Below, piece by piece: positions 1 to 11,349 of a DNA stretch of 45,947 bases. The position numbers were made by a program, and so were the translations under genes. Below the pieces are notes generated by a model. That model had not been told where the DNA came from. It worked only from the letters and a program-made list of their open reading frames with translations, and searched no databases. Location: positions 7,098 through 53,044 of the forward strand of contig NW_005434598.1 of the NCBI RefSeq assembly GCF_000315625.1. The letters are read 5' to 3'. Numbering within the stretch: the first letter of the stretch is position 1; every line of letters starts with the position of its first letter. This DNA is from Guillardia theta CCMP2712. Taxonomy: Eukaryota; Cryptophyceae; Pyrenomonadales; Geminigeraceae.

Positions 1-2
1 AG

Positions 3-34
3 AGTCATTGAGTCATTGAGTCATTGAGTCATTG
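3..34. repeat. 8-bp tandem repeat, four copies
   Basis: Four exact consecutive copies of agtcattg occupy these positions and a degraded fifth follows. The repeat lies at the window edge, so it may extend further left. The gagtca core resembles short words seen in the GC islands further on, but nothing shows a function. Confidence 0.9.
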
Positions 35-470
35 TGTCACAAGGGAGGGCAGGGAGGGTGGAAGATAGGGAGAGATAAAGAGAGAGAGAAGGAGTCAAGA
101 GGGGGCGATATGGTATTTTTTTCGAGAGAGGGAGAAGAGAGAGAGGGGAGGGGGGACAGGGGCCCGGCCGAGAGGGTGGGAGGGAGGAAGACAGAGGAGG
201 AAACAGAAGCGAGAGTGTGAAAGACAGAAAGAAAAATGAAGAAAAGAGAAAGGGGACAGAGTACGATTAGAGGGAGATCGAGAGCAAGAGGGAAAGCGAG
301 GAAGCGAAGGGAAGAAGCGACGACATGACCAGGGATCAGTAGCAGAAATACGCGCAAGAGAAAAAGAGAGAAAGGAAAGGAGGAGGCCCGGATCGAGGGA
401 CGAGGAGGAACTTAGTATGCGAGGGAGGGAGGGAGGGAGGGAGAGGGCCCGGGGAGAACTTCGGAAATGT
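35..470. other. Polypurine (GA-rich) non-coding tract
   Basis: About 430 bases are strongly A/G-rich on the + strand (runs of gaga, ggga and gggaggga). The open frames across it translate only to Arg/Glu/Gly or, on the other strand, Ser/Leu/Pro low complexity, so I see no gene. It is intergenic DNA ahead of the GC-rich island before the first gene. Confidence 0.6.
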
Positions 471-489
471 TGGCACAATGTCACAGTCA

Positions 490-877
490 TAGACGTCGCG
501 CCGCTGTGCAAATCCGGGACTGTCTCACAGAGTCAGGCGGCTGCCGGTGTCACTGGCACCTGGGCAGTGGCACCGTACGGTCCGATCACCCGCCCCGGGC
601 CCCCGAGGGGGCCCGGGTTTACAGACTGAATAATCTCAGTTGACTTCACTAATCTCAGTTGGCCGTCACTGTCTAGGGCCCCCATGAGCCTCGGACGGTC
701 CGAGCCCGACCACTGCCAGCCTCCGACGTGCCACGGCGTGGCACCGTGGCTCTGACCCCCCGGGCCCCGGCCCGGCGGCCCCGGATCATCGGATCGGACG
801 GGCCGTACGGTAGCGGCCCGGCCGCCACTGGCTCGGTAGACTACAGTGACTCCGAAGGGCGTGCGACACCCATCGGC
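490..877. promoter_or_regulatory. GC-rich island upstream of the first gene
   Basis: This stretch is much richer in G and C than the neighbouring coding DNA and is built from words such as ggcccgg, cagtcac and gtacggta (805-812). It ends at the proposed start codon of the tRNA methylthiotransferase. Similar islands occur near 3570, 10890, 15600 and 22630, each in front of a gene start. A role as a CpG-type promoter is inferred from position only. Confidence 0.4.
594..617. repeat. Perfect 11-bp inverted repeat
   Basis: Two perfectly complementary 11-base arms (cccgggccccc and its reverse complement) are separated by the dinucleotide ga. It would form a very stable GC-only hairpin or cruciform. 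It lies inside the GC island and no gene ends here, so a terminator role is unlikely. Confidence 0.9.
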
Positions 878-3424
878 ATGCGCGCAATGAGGTAATGGTG
901 TAGGGATGGGAGAAGTCGTTGGAGGGAGGGGACATGCACGAGGAGAGCGAGCCAGAAAAGAACAATGATGAGGAAGAAGTTGGTGGTGGAGGAGAAGATG
1001 ATGGAGATGGAGATGGAGATGGAGATGGAGATGGAGATGGAGATGGAGATGGAGATGGAGATGGAGATGGAGATGGAGATGGTGATGGTGATGGAGATGG
1101 AGATGGAGATGGAGATGCACGTTGCTAAACATATGTTTCAGAGTGAATGTTGCGGTTTTTTCGCGTGGAGTTCGCTGGAACAAACCCTTCGTGAGAACCG
1201 AGAGCACAAAGGCGACCTCCAATGTGGACAAACATGAACGGAGAAAACTGCCAGATGGAATTCCAAGTTTCGGAGAATTTATTCTGCAGCAAAGACAAAG
1301 AGTTGGAAACGAAGTTAACGAACAAATACATCAGAGTGGCAAGTCCTACTTCATAGAGACATATGGATGCCAAATGAATTCATCTGACTCTGAGATTGTA
1401 GCTTCCATCATGCAAAGCTCAGGCTATCATAGGGTAGAGCAGCCTGAGAACGCCAACGTGCTCATGTTCAATACTTGCGCAGTGCGAGAGAATGCAGAAC
1501 AAAAAGTCTGGGAGAGATTGAAAAAGATCAAGAGCATGCTGGACCATCACCCAGACCGACGTTGGCGGCAACGAGCTTCAGTTGGTGTCCTTGGTTGTAT
1601 GGCTGAGCGGTTAAAGAAGAAGTTGTTAGAGACTGATCGCTTGGTCGACTTTGTTGCTGGCCCAGATGCTTACAGGGACATTCCAAATCTGCTGAACACT
1701 GTGGAAAGTGGGCAAAAAGCCATGAATGTTCAGCTTTCGTTGGATGAAACATATGCTGATGTCGCTCCGGTGCGGTATGATGGCAATGGAATTTCTGCAT
1801 ACATATCAATCATGCGTGGTTGCAATAATATGTGCAGCTACTGTGTTGTACCTTTCACAAGAGGTCGAGAAAGAAGCCGCACTCTCGAATCGATTGTGAA
1901 TGAAGTGAAGGATTTAAGTGCCAAGGGTTACCGAGAAATCACCTTGCTGGGACAGAATGTGAATTCTTATTGGGACCAGACCTTTTCCGAAGGATCAGGT
2001 ATGTAAGAACAATACTGTGTAAACTTCAGCTTCGACAGTTTTGTGTCCTAAGAGAATTCGGGCAGGTTACGTGTCGTATCCTGGTTTCAATAACATCTAC
2101 AAAAGTCGTCACGGGAGTGGGGCACGCTTTATTGATCTGCTAGATCAGGTCCATCTTTTCCCACCACCTTTTCGTTCTAGATCGTTGAAAGATCTTGAAT
2201 TCAAGGTTTCAGCTGTTGATAGCAGAATCAGGATTCGTTTCACATCACCGCACCCAAAGGTTTCATTCATATGCTAAAAATATCATTCAAACAACCGCAG
2301 GACTTTCCTCCTCAGCTGTTGCAGTTAATCGCCGAGCGACCAAATTTGTGTAAATCATTACATATGCCAGCGCAGGTGTGTAAAGGATATGCACTGCGGG
2401 GAGCTTGTACAATGAGTCGCTAATGATTTATTGCGTCTTGTCAGAGTGGAAGTACCAGTGTACTTGCTCGAATGCGACGTGGATACACCCGAGAAGTAAC
2501 AGACAAGTTTAACTACATTTGCCTTATGATTCGCCAGGCGTACATGCAGTTGATAGAAGAAGCACAGAAAACCATCCCTGGTCTCAGTATTTCTACCGAT
2601 ATCATCACCGGTTTCTGCGGAGAGACAGAAGAAGAGCATCAGGTATCCTTTGGGGGTGAGATCGCTAGTGTTTTCATTGAATTTTCATCTCAGGAAACAC
2701 TCTCTTTGTTAGAGGAAGTGAAATTTTATCAGGTATTCTTCCTTCTGACCGTCTTCTGTATTACCAATGTTTTCTGGTTAAGCTGCTTCCCCTAGGCTTT
2801 TATGTATGCATACTCAGAAAGATCGCACACCCATGCAAAGCACAACATGCCTGACGATGTTCCCCAAGAAATCAAATCTCGTCGTTTGCAGGTCCGATAC
2901 ATCCTCAAGCCATGCTTTACTTTAACCTGCGTTATTCTAGGAGATCATAGATACCTTCAGAAAGAATGCAGCTGAGAGTTGTTTGAATGAGGTACACACT
3001 TCCAGTCTCTGGATTGATTTTGATTTTTCCACGACGATTAGCTGGGAAAAGAGCACGTTGTCTTGATAGATGGACCCAGCAAGTGAGTTTGATTGCGAGT
3101 CTCAGCGTCGGGTGGGCTGAAGAAAGTTTTGCTCACAAAGGCGATCCTCGCCCGAGATGCCACAGCTGGTTGGCAGGACATGTACGAATAAGTTATGCGT
3201 ATGGGATGTCAAGAGTGATGGTGATGCGTTGCTGTTCAAGCTTGAGTTTACAAATTTCGTTGGCAGAGTTGAATCTTTCTCTTGCTCCAGGAGATTATGT
3301 CAAGGTGAAAGTATTAGACGCCAATGCTGCAACCTTGAAGGTATGCATTGATAAGTTTTCTTCTCCTCTTTTTTCATGACACGTTCGTTCCCAGGTCCAG
3401 CCTTTGACAAAGCTGAATGCATAG
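878..3424 (+). CDS. tRNA (adenine) methylthiotransferase, CDK5RAP1/MiaB type, split by introns
   Basis: This radical-SAM enzyme adds the 2-methylthio group to isopentenyl-adenosine at tRNA position 37. The large exon (about 1142-1998) has the N-terminal MTTase cysteines in [16 protein letters not shown] and LGCMAER. The radical-SAM CxxxCxxC follows in [10 protein letters not shown], then [10 protein letters not shown]. Later exons give RFTSPHPK (ends near 2258), [16 protein letters not shown] (2370-2480), [16 protein letters not shown] (2592-2640), [11 protein letters not shown] (about 2800) and a TRAM-like end with [11 protein letters not shown] (about 3290). The stop is TAG at 3422-3424. 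I place the start in a 14-nt first exon (878-891) spliced to 1142, giving an Arg-rich leader [19 protein letters not shown], which looks mitochondrial. That first exon is inference; the family assignment is firm. Confidence 0.9.
997..1116. repeat. (GATGGA)n hexanucleotide repeat
   Basis: About 20 near-perfect copies of ggagat run across this region, with a short ggtgat interruption near 1080-1091. It falls in the proposed first intron (892-1141) of the methylthiotransferase gene. All six frames stay open here only because of the repeat (Asp-Gly, Met-Glu or His-Leu polymers). It is a likely length-variable site. Confidence 0.9.
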
Positions 3425-3569
3425 ATTTTAGTAGCGGCTCCGCACGGTAAGGTCATTAGTTCTTCAAACATTAAGTCGAAAGGAATGATAACAACAAATG
3501 GAAAAGAAGATGTGAAACTTGAAAAACTTGTGTAAAATTCACAATAGGGGACAAGAACGAAGTTTTGAC

Positions 3570-3860
3570 GGGTGACGATCCGATGACAGTGCCAGCCTGG
3601 CAGGACGGGCCCGGCCCAGCCTGGCAACGGGGCCCGGGCCGCGGCCAACGTCGTAGCGGCGGTGGGTGGCCCCCGAGCACGACAGACCCCGGCCAGTCCG
3701 ACTGTTACTCAGCAGCAGTACCTGGCCGCTAGGCTTATCGCCCGAACTTCGGAACTTGAACCGTGAGGTACTGTACGGTAGATACACTAGCCCTAGTACG
3801 GTAGGCGTGCCGTTGAGCCCGGGATTGCACGGGTACGAGTTGCAATTCCTGGTGCGGGCC
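3570..3860. promoter_or_regulatory. GC-rich intergenic island
   Basis: This non-coding stretch lies between the methylthiotransferase stop (3424) and the next start (about 3893). It is rich in gggcccgg and in gtacggta (3773-3780, again 3796-3803), words also seen in the 490-877 island. It has no convincing ORF. A promoter role for the downstream gene is inferred from position. Confidence 0.4.
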
Positions 3861-3892
3861 CACTACCTTCCTCACACAAGAATGCGACCTGC

Positions 3893-5398
3893 ATGGCAGC
3901 ACATGCCGCAGGATACGCCACCGAACTTGCTGCTAAGTTTGAACTGCGTGATAAAGTGCGAATGAAGAATGAGCGTGATTCTGTGAAGGAAACTACCCTT
4001 GATAATGCTGGTGCAGCATATCCATATCTTCTTCTTTGTGATTATCACCGGACTTAATTCTGGTACCACTGGCAAGGAATTATTCTTGGAGGTTTCTGTC
4101 CAGACAGAATGCAAACAAATGAAACAAGGTAATCCTATTCACACGCCAATGATTTCCTCATGTCTTTTCATATCAAGTAGCCATGCTCTTTCGCAAAATT
4201 CAAAGACCAAATCTCAGAGGTGGTTACAGTCTGGTCAACCCATCTTATATGCAGGAAGCCCATTCCCCATCGAGCAACTCCAGACAAGGACAGTCATCGC
4301 GACGGAGGCGAGACATGATCCCTGACCACACTCTATACATCTCCAACATTGAAGAAATGGTTTGATAGCACTGAGATGAGTAGAAGAACCTGAGTGAAAT
4401 TTTGCAGGTAACTGAAGAGACTTTATACGAGATTTTCATAGACTTCGACAACTTCATGATGCTGAACATGCCTCGGGACTACGATACTAACGAACATCTC
4501 GGGTATTGCGCATCATCGAATGACGATGAAAAGCCATGACACAACTTTGTAGATACGTATTTGTTGAGTTTGTGGACGAAGAATCTGCTGCGCAAGCCTA
4601 CAGGTTGATGAATTTCCAGCGGATCGAAGGAAGACCGATGAGGATCGTCCACACGGTTTACCTGCACAGGATGATTTCCCGTGCACTTTTTTGATACGAC
4701 CTCAAAGGTGAGGTCTGAGAACGCAAGATACGCTAAGCGGGCAAAGCTATTTGTCCGAAATGTTGCTCCAGAGGTTTTCGATGTAAGACCATGAGCCATG
4801 CTCCACTGAGTCAGCATCAAACTGCCAGGTCACAGAGTGGGATCTGTGGTGGGCCTTTCGATCTTTTGGATTTGTCATGGATGTGAAGATTCCGCGCGAT
4901 CAATTGACGCAGCAGTCGAAGGTAAGTTTGCCTAATTATACAAGTTGCTTGTCGTCATCCTCAATGTCTTTGAGATTCGCACCAGGGTGTAGCTTTCGTT
5001 CAATTTTCGGATTGGCCATCATGTGAAAAGGCTCTGCATCTCATGGACGGACAGGTCCCTTGCTATAGCAGTCGATGTTTTTACATTCTTTCCAGGTTCT
5101 TGCGGGAAGGGATCTTCAGATTCGATACTCTGCTGATGCGGTCTTACCTGATCATTTGATTGGGACTCCCTGGCAGGTCTTGATGAATTCCAATAGTATG
5201 AGAGTGATGTGACGAAATCTTAAAACTTAGGTCAAAGCCAAGTATTCGCAAATGCTTGAACAATTCCGAAAGAAGGCAATCTTCGGCCGCGACCGTCATT
5301 CACTCACTTATCTTCGCAGGCCTTACCAGATTGGGTGATTGAGGGCAGAAACGATTTGCCTGAGGAAGACAGACGACTGGAGGAGGAGAGCGAACGGC
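3893..5398 (+). CDS. Two-RRM RNA-binding protein, multi-exon (3' boundary uncertain)
   Basis: Two RNA recognition motifs are assembled from short exons. RRM1 starts with RNP2-like TLYISNIEEM (4321-4360) and has RNP1-like GYVFVEFVDEESAAQAY (4550-4605). RRM2 has RNP2-like LFVRNVAPEVF (about 4747-4780) and RNP1-like KGVAFVQFSDW (4918-5015). The tandem arrangement resembles the SF3B4 and PABP/ELAV families, but I cannot choose. Introns of about 40-60 nt (for example 5059-5097) join the exons in frame. Before RRM1 there is an exon from ATG 3893 reading MAAHAAGYATELAAKFELRD. After RRM2 there is a charged exon, DWVIEGRNDLPEEDRRLEEE (5330-5390). It may continue into the next two entries as one gene. 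Confidence 0.65.
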
Positions 5399-5509
5399 GA
5401 ATGACATCGGTAACAACGGCATAAACGATGTAAACAAGAGGTGTAAAGTTCTGAAAGGCGAGACGTGGTCGACTATCAGCCATGCACTATGAAGAGGTGA
5501 AGTCTTCTT

Positions 5510-7560
5510 TGAATCGTGGAGTCATTGATGGAACTTTTTCAGAAACAAAAGAGATTGATGAAGATCGCATTCGGGGGAGGCATGGGCAAGAGAAAGATTC
5601 GAGAAATCAAGGATAGGAAAAGAAAGCAAGCTGAGCAGGGAATCACTCAAATAAGTGGTTTGAGAGGAGGAGGCTTCGCCGACTGGAAAGAGGTCATCAA
5701 AGACCAAGACATCCTTAACATTTTCAACATGTATGTTGCCATCGTGGCTTCTATCGATGTACACTTACAATGATTTCATGAAGTTCGAACTATTCCGACG
5801 CACTCGATGGAATCGTCAAACACAGCGACACGTTTGATACGAGTCCCAGAGAAAAGATCAACGAAAAGCTTTTGCAGGACCTCGAAAGCACGATTTCACA
5901 GCTCTCAAACTATCAGGTTGGTGCAGACGGGGATTTGAAGACAAGAGATGATATCGACATGGTATCTGAAAAAGTATCGCTTTCGCCTCCACTTAAGTCA
6001 CAGAAGTACGAAATTTCTTCTGAAGAAAGCACAGACGTCAGCGGTGTCAGTGATTCAGTCTTGGGAGAGCTGATGGCTCAAAAGGATCAAGGGAATATTT
6101 TGAACTCCATTACCCGAGCAAACGAAGAAACTTTGGGGTTACAGTTGAATCCTTCAGACTCGTTGGATGAGGATATAGAGGTTCACAAACGATGTACCTG
6201 TTTCAATCAAGCTCATTCGTTTCTCGAACTGTAGGAGCTTGAGATTGAAGAACAACGAATGCGTCAGTCATTCGGACTGAAGCCTGAAGACAACATTACC
6301 CGACTCTATTTTGACAGGTCACTCTTGACGCTGTCTCCAGCATCTGACTTGAACACTGCAGCTTGGAAGGATTTCAGAGAGATCTTCAAAGAATAAGTGA
6401 TATAGCTTGTACACCATTTTCGAAAATTTGATCTCCACTTTTTTTCACTTTGAAGTGTACAAGAAGCAACAAATCGAGGAGCTCACTCAAAATCTCCGCC
6501 CACCAGAAATGAAATTTGAGAGAAACATCGGACTAGATGAATCTTACCAATTGCTTCGATCAGGAAAGATTTCGAATGTTTGGTCAGTTTTCAGTCTTGA
6601 CGAAAATTCGTCTTCATTGAATTGACAGTTTGTCGTGTTCAGGCAGAAACTGGAGCTCTTGGAGCATGTTTTGCTTCAGCAGGCATGCCCGACGACCTTA
6701 GCAACGATTGGCTTCTGAAATTAAATCTGCAGGCACGGGAAAAGGAGATTCTAGCTAGGAATGTAAGCATCCTTGTACAACAAGTACGCGAGGTCTGCAC
6801 ACCATATCTGCTGCTGTCCCAGGACAACTTACTTCATGATAGCATAAGAAGCAACAATTGGAGCTCAAGGAAACCATGGATGAGTTTCTTCATCACATAA
6901 AGGAGCAAGGTCACGTCGATACTAGCCGTGATAAGAGTAATCGTGATCTCTAATAGGTCTGCACACTCAGAGTGCTCAGACGCTGGAGAGGTTTTACTTA
7001 GAGATCAGCCCTTACCTCAATCTCTCAGTTGAAGAGAAATCAAGAGGAGCTCTTTTCTGGCAGGCGTTGAGGGAAAGCAACCAAAATTCATTCTATCCCA
7101 ACGAGAGATTACGTGGAGGAAGATGTTGGGTGAGAAATTGAGTCTTTCCTGTTCTTCTTGCTTAATTGCTCATCCACGATACCGCAAGGATGATGTGCCA
7201 GTGGAAGCTTCTCCGGGCAGGACGAATTTCTGCCTGAGGATGGATGGTGGAGCAGATGAAGGACTTCAGGATATGGGTCAGTATGTCTTGAGACACAACA
7301 TGCGGATGATGCATGACCGCAGGTGGAAGTGCGAAGAGGGTCACGCGCTCCTCAGTCGTTTCCGATCACATTCATGAAGTCAAGCCTGCCAAGAAATCGA
7401 AAATTGAAAGCAGCAGTGATTCCTCGAGAGATGCAGATGAAGCTCCCCGGTATGCCAACATCAGCCTACAGATGGAAAGGTTCGTGAAATTTCGTGTACG
7501 ATGTGACAAGTGAGACTTGTGATAGTTTTCTCAAGCGTGTCAGCATGAACAATACAACAT
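5510..7560 (+). CDS. Unidentified charged protein or middle part of a larger gene, multi-exon
   Basis: A chain of exons with coding character but no family I recognise. The exon at 5516-5730 reads GGGMGKRKIREIKDRKRKQ and then ISGLRGGGFADWKEVI, basic and then hydrophobic. The exon at 5790-6180 is acidic and Ser-rich (SSEESTDVSGVSDSVLG), with likely helical coiled stretches. Exons near 6240-6560 give EEQRMRQSFGLKPEDNITRL and KFERNIGLDESYQLLRSGK. A stretch near 7380-7460 (PAKKSKIESSSDSSRD) resembles a nuclear localisation signal. Exon joins are not all resolved. There is no GC-rich intergenic island on either side, which weakly favours one long gene with its neighbours. Confidence 0.4.
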
Positions 7561-7631
7561 CTCAAGGTATGTCTCCGCTCCTTCCGCCCTCGTTCTGATA
7601 TCATTTTTATTGATAACTGACACGTATTGAA

Positions 7632-8881
7632 AAGGAAGCAATGATGGCGAGTCGAAGGATGACTTTCTTAGAGCCATAATTGGAGAATGGGGCAGGCAAT
7701 TCTATCCTGAGCTCGTCGACGAAGTTTGTGAGTAAGTGTGCTTGAAATTGTCCGTCCTGATCGTTTCGGCGTGCAGTGGAAGATTACAAGGAGTTTGAGA
7801 CAGATTTTGATTGCCCTACCCTCCAAAGTTCAAGATCAGGAATTTACCCCAACGGCAGCGGTTTGCTTCCAGTGTAACGTGAAGGGACTGACAAGCTGAC
7901 AAGTTTGGGATGCTTGCGAGAAAGGCGATCTTGACTTCATCGTCACTGCATTACGGGAAGGGAAAGGTAAGTCCTTGCTGATGACCTGACCCTGATGCTC
8001 ATTTCAATGATCAGTGCGAATCGATGAAAAATGCCCACATGACATTGCGGGATTGACTTTGTTTCATCTCGCAGCTTGGTTTGTTCATTCTCGGGAGCCT
8101 CGAGTTTGAGCCCACTTAGTCGTTGCCAGGTGGGGCAACTGCAGGCTGATGGAGGCGCTGTTGAAACATGGTGTGAGCCCGGGCCCGTGAGACCTGTTGG
8201 AAGGGTAACACCGTTGCAGGAGCAGACTTCAACATCCGGGACGACGCTTGCTTAACGCCTCTGCATTACGCTGCCATGACTGGGCAACGAGAAGCTGTCA
8301 AACTCTTGTGATGCTCTATCTCGTCAACCCCTGCTGACATGATTGCTTAGATGCGGCGAGGGAGCAGATCTCGACCCATTGACAGAGGCGAGATGTTCAC
8401 CACTTCACTATGCGGCAAGGTGAGAGGATCAGGGGGCATGCTGACTAATGGGGTTGACGTTGCTGCAGTGAGGGGCAGACAGAAGTTGCCGCTCTCCTCG
8501 TTGAGCGTGGAGCCGATCTGTTCAGGACCACCAAGTGAGGAGTCTGACTCTCTGACGAGGGTGATGAGGGTGATGAGGGTAATGACTTCATGTCTGGCCT
8601 GCGCAGGAACGGCTTGACACCCCTGACCCATGCGACGGCCAACTTTCAGGTTCAGTCGATTGGACTGCCTGACATGTTATGACGTTACCCTTGGTGCAGG
8701 AGGAAACAGCTGAGCTGCTGCGAAGGTTGATGACCAGTTCAGTTCCTTCGCAGGATGTGGTTCAGGTAGAGTGGCTTGCGTCCTTGAAATTCCTGACTCG
8801 ATTATTGAAGAGCTTCGCAAGCTCAGCCATCTTATAGGGAGAGAGAACGAGTGTAGAAGGACCAAGATAATAATTCATTAA
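7632..8881 (+). CDS. Ankyrin-repeat exons, possibly the C-terminal part of the preceding gene
   Basis: Short exons encode consecutive ankyrin repeats: WDACEKGDLDFIVTALREGK (7905-7965), then GLTLFHLAAWWGNCRLMEAL (8050-8165), TPLHYAAMTGQREAVKLL (8258-8308), CSPLHYAASEGQTEVAALL (8390-8500) and GLTPLTHATANFQ (8610-8650). The TPLHYAA and GADx signatures are diagnostic, and ankyrin repeats act as protein-binding scaffolds. Upstream exons (about 7632-7735, 7780-7860) read GEWGRQFYPELVDEV and VEDYKEFETDFDCP. The end is ambiguous: one frame stops at 8837. The frame carrying IPDSIIEELRKLSHLIGREN, more coding-like, stops at 8881 but needs a one-base shift or an unseen splice near 8790. Confidence 0.6.
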
Positions 8882-8966
8882 GTTTCTATAAGTACATGTC
8901 GAGCCTGATCTCACCTATCGCTTTCTCTTTCACCTTCGTCTTGGCTTCACCACCCTTGTCTGAAAC

Positions 8967-10498
8967 TCACGACGCGAATTCCAAGGCAGCTGCAAGTGCG
9001 CGGATCCAAGGTTCCGATGCAGTCGAGTAATCAAAGCCGACGTAGATGAGCTTCAAGTAATGTCAAGACAGTTGGAATGAAGGTGAACCAACTCACCTGC
9101 CCCTCCGCCATCTTGAGGCTGAAGATCACACTCACACCGCCACCAGGAGAACCCTACTCAGCATCAGAGCGAAACGAGGCAGATCCGATGAGTCGATTAC
9201 TTCGCCTGTCTCATAGTAGCTCGTGGCGTCCTGGGGAAGCGATTGCTGCATCGAAAGGTTTCACAAACCAGCAGTAGACAATGAAGCCCACCGTACGAAC
9301 TCCGTGGACATGACCTTTCATGGTCGGTAGAGTCACTGGAAGGCTTTGGAAGGGCGTCCCGTCACACACCTGGCTCGCATCTTTACAGCTGTCAGCTGAT
9401 ATCGACTCGTCACTTCACCTCTTGCTTCTCGTAGGGTCCTCGAGTCCATGCAGGCTGGAACAGCAAGGTTCCTGAGCTTATCTTAAATATCATGTTGGGA
9501 CGAAGATTTGCCCTACCTTCACTTGAGGTGTAAAGATTCTGATTGATGAACTCGACCGAAGCAGGCCCTGTCAGAACTTGTCAAAGTAGACGTCGCCCTA
9601 TGAACTGCTAGAAACCGCCACAGACGATAAGGGTGTTATGACCCAATGCAACATAATGCTTGAGCATACCCTGTGCACGCTTCAGAATCCAAGAAAAGAG
9701 AATCTGCGGGTGCCTTGGCATAGTCGCTCAGAATGGGCAAGTTGCCTTGCGAGAGGGGAGGGATAACGAGTGCCTGTGACGAGAGTCAAGAACTTTGTCT
9801 GCAGGAGTATCGAACGAAAGAAATGAACCGAGTTCTTGTTGCTTTGAAAGAAACGCATCTGCTGTGATTCAAAGTTGGCAAGGAACCTGTTGCCTTCCCA
9901 CTGAAAGACTTCAGATTCCAGTTTGATACTCAGCAGCTGTACCTTGCCAAAGTTTTTTGGGATACCGACAACTTTCCTAACGATGTTTCCTCCGTGTGTA
10001 ATGTCAACACCATTCCCTGGAAAAGTTATAGCCTCATCAAAGACACACATCTTGGTTATTGCAGCTCTCACCTGAGTACAGAGTGATTCTCTGCAGAAAA
10101 GGGGGGCCTTCTATACTGGTCCATTTCCCATGGTTGATGTGATTCTGTGAGAAATAACAATCAAAGGTTCCTGTGAACCCATGGCATGGCCGAGAGAAAA
10201 ACTCACCTGAGCGTTCACATCGTTGACACTCTTGGTCCATGCGGGATAGTCTTGATACTCGACGTCGTTGCGGAACATGGCATTGGACTCCACTTGCGAC
10301 GTGTGTTGCGATGGATCCTGTCGGTTTTGAAATCACACGAAACCATCAACGCCGAGCCAAGTTATTTTACCACATCACTGGAGTGTCGAATGGCAACAAT
10401 GCCAAGCAGCGACAACACCTGAAACAAAAATTCAACAGCGGAGCTACAAATCCTTCAGTCCCTCCTTGCTGCTTTTCCACATTCGATTGCACTTTCAT
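8967..10498 (-). CDS. Unidentified protein, possibly with a glutamine-amidotransferase-like fold
   Basis: Reading the minus strand, I can chain exons with GT-AG introns. A short N-terminus (MKVQSNVEKQQGG, start 10498) leads to a hydrophobic piece, VLSLLGIVAIRHSSD. Then come NDVEYQDYPAWTKSVNDVNA (about 10220-10280), NHINHGKWTSIEGPPFLQR (about 10090-10150), and an exon with VGIPKNFGKVQLLSIKLESE. After these come LPILSDYAKAPADSLFLDSE (9675-9735), YVALGHNTLIVCGG (about 9605-9650), EFINQNLYTSS, and a C-terminus with LIYVGFDYSTASEPWIRALA (about 8985-9050). The run 'yVxxGxNTLIVxGG ... FxNQ ... IYxGFDYS' resembles class-I amidotransferase-like domains, but this is only pattern memory. Stop is TGA at 8967-8969. 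The start and the first two exons are uncertain. Confidence 0.5.
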
Positions 10499-11349
10499 GT
10501 TTCGGGCAGACTCTCATATAATTGTTCAGAGTTCTCATACCATGGAAGAGGCTGCTATGACGCGACGCCTCTTGACTTCCCGGTTCTCCTGCGAATGTAG
10601 GTATTAAGTCGCCTTTTTGAAACTCAAGAGATAAAACTAAGCCCTCGTTCTACCCTTCTGCTCGTCAGCTACGTTATTTGATTTCTCTCTCGTGATCAGT
10701 TTGCATGAAAGCCTCTGTCTCATCATCTTTCGTTCATCCTCGCCTCGCCATCTGCTTACCGTCCTTTGCTTGGCTGCCACAAGCTCGCCCGACATCTCCC
10801 TCTAAATCGGGTCTCGATCGACTCTTCGTCGCTACTACCCCCCGTTTCATTATACGCAAATGACCCTACCGGTCCTTTTGGTCTCACCGCTCTCGTCTCC
10901 GTGCCCGCCTCTGCGCGGCCCGACTCCGCCGGCCGAGGCCCGGACACTGTACTGAGCCCGAGGCTCGATCGCAGCCCATCCGATGATGGCATGGCAGGCT
11001 CCGAGCGTCTCACTGAGTCTTCAGGGACAGTGATCGGACAGTCATCATCATCGGCGGCGCTTGACTCGGCGGCCACAGTTACTACGGTAATACGGCGGCC
11101 CGGCGCCGGCACTCAGTGATATCGGGCCCGATGACGGTGGCAGCATTGTGGCACGCGGTTCCCGGCGATCACCGATGATGATCCAACTTGACACCAACTT
11201 GTCATCAACGGCCGCTGGGTGTTGTGACTTGAACTTGACGGCAATCGATTATCACTAACCGTTGAACTTGTTAACCCAGAAGGCCTCATCAGAAACATCC
11301 TAAACTAAGCAGCTCACTGGAGCCGTGAAACCGGTTTCGACAGACTGCC
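10499..11349. other. Intergenic region with GC-rich island
   Basis: No convincing gene lies here. Roughly 10890-11260 is a GC-rich island with gcccgg, cactgag and cagtcat words like those of the other islands. It lies upstream of the minus-strand gene starting at 10498 and downstream of the SAC phosphatase stop, so it fits a promoter for the former. ORFs on both strands here are compositional. Confidence 0.5.

Noticed and set aside
3-34. Tandem repeat considered as a CRISPR array or telomere end
   Set aside because: Units are 8 bp with no spacers, and the sequence is not a known telomere repeat. The genome is eukaryotic and intron-rich.
533-1231. Minus-strand ORF of 232 residues rich in His-Leu repeats
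   Set aside because: It exists only because the GATGGA repeat keeps every frame open. The rest crosses the GC island, and there is no domain.
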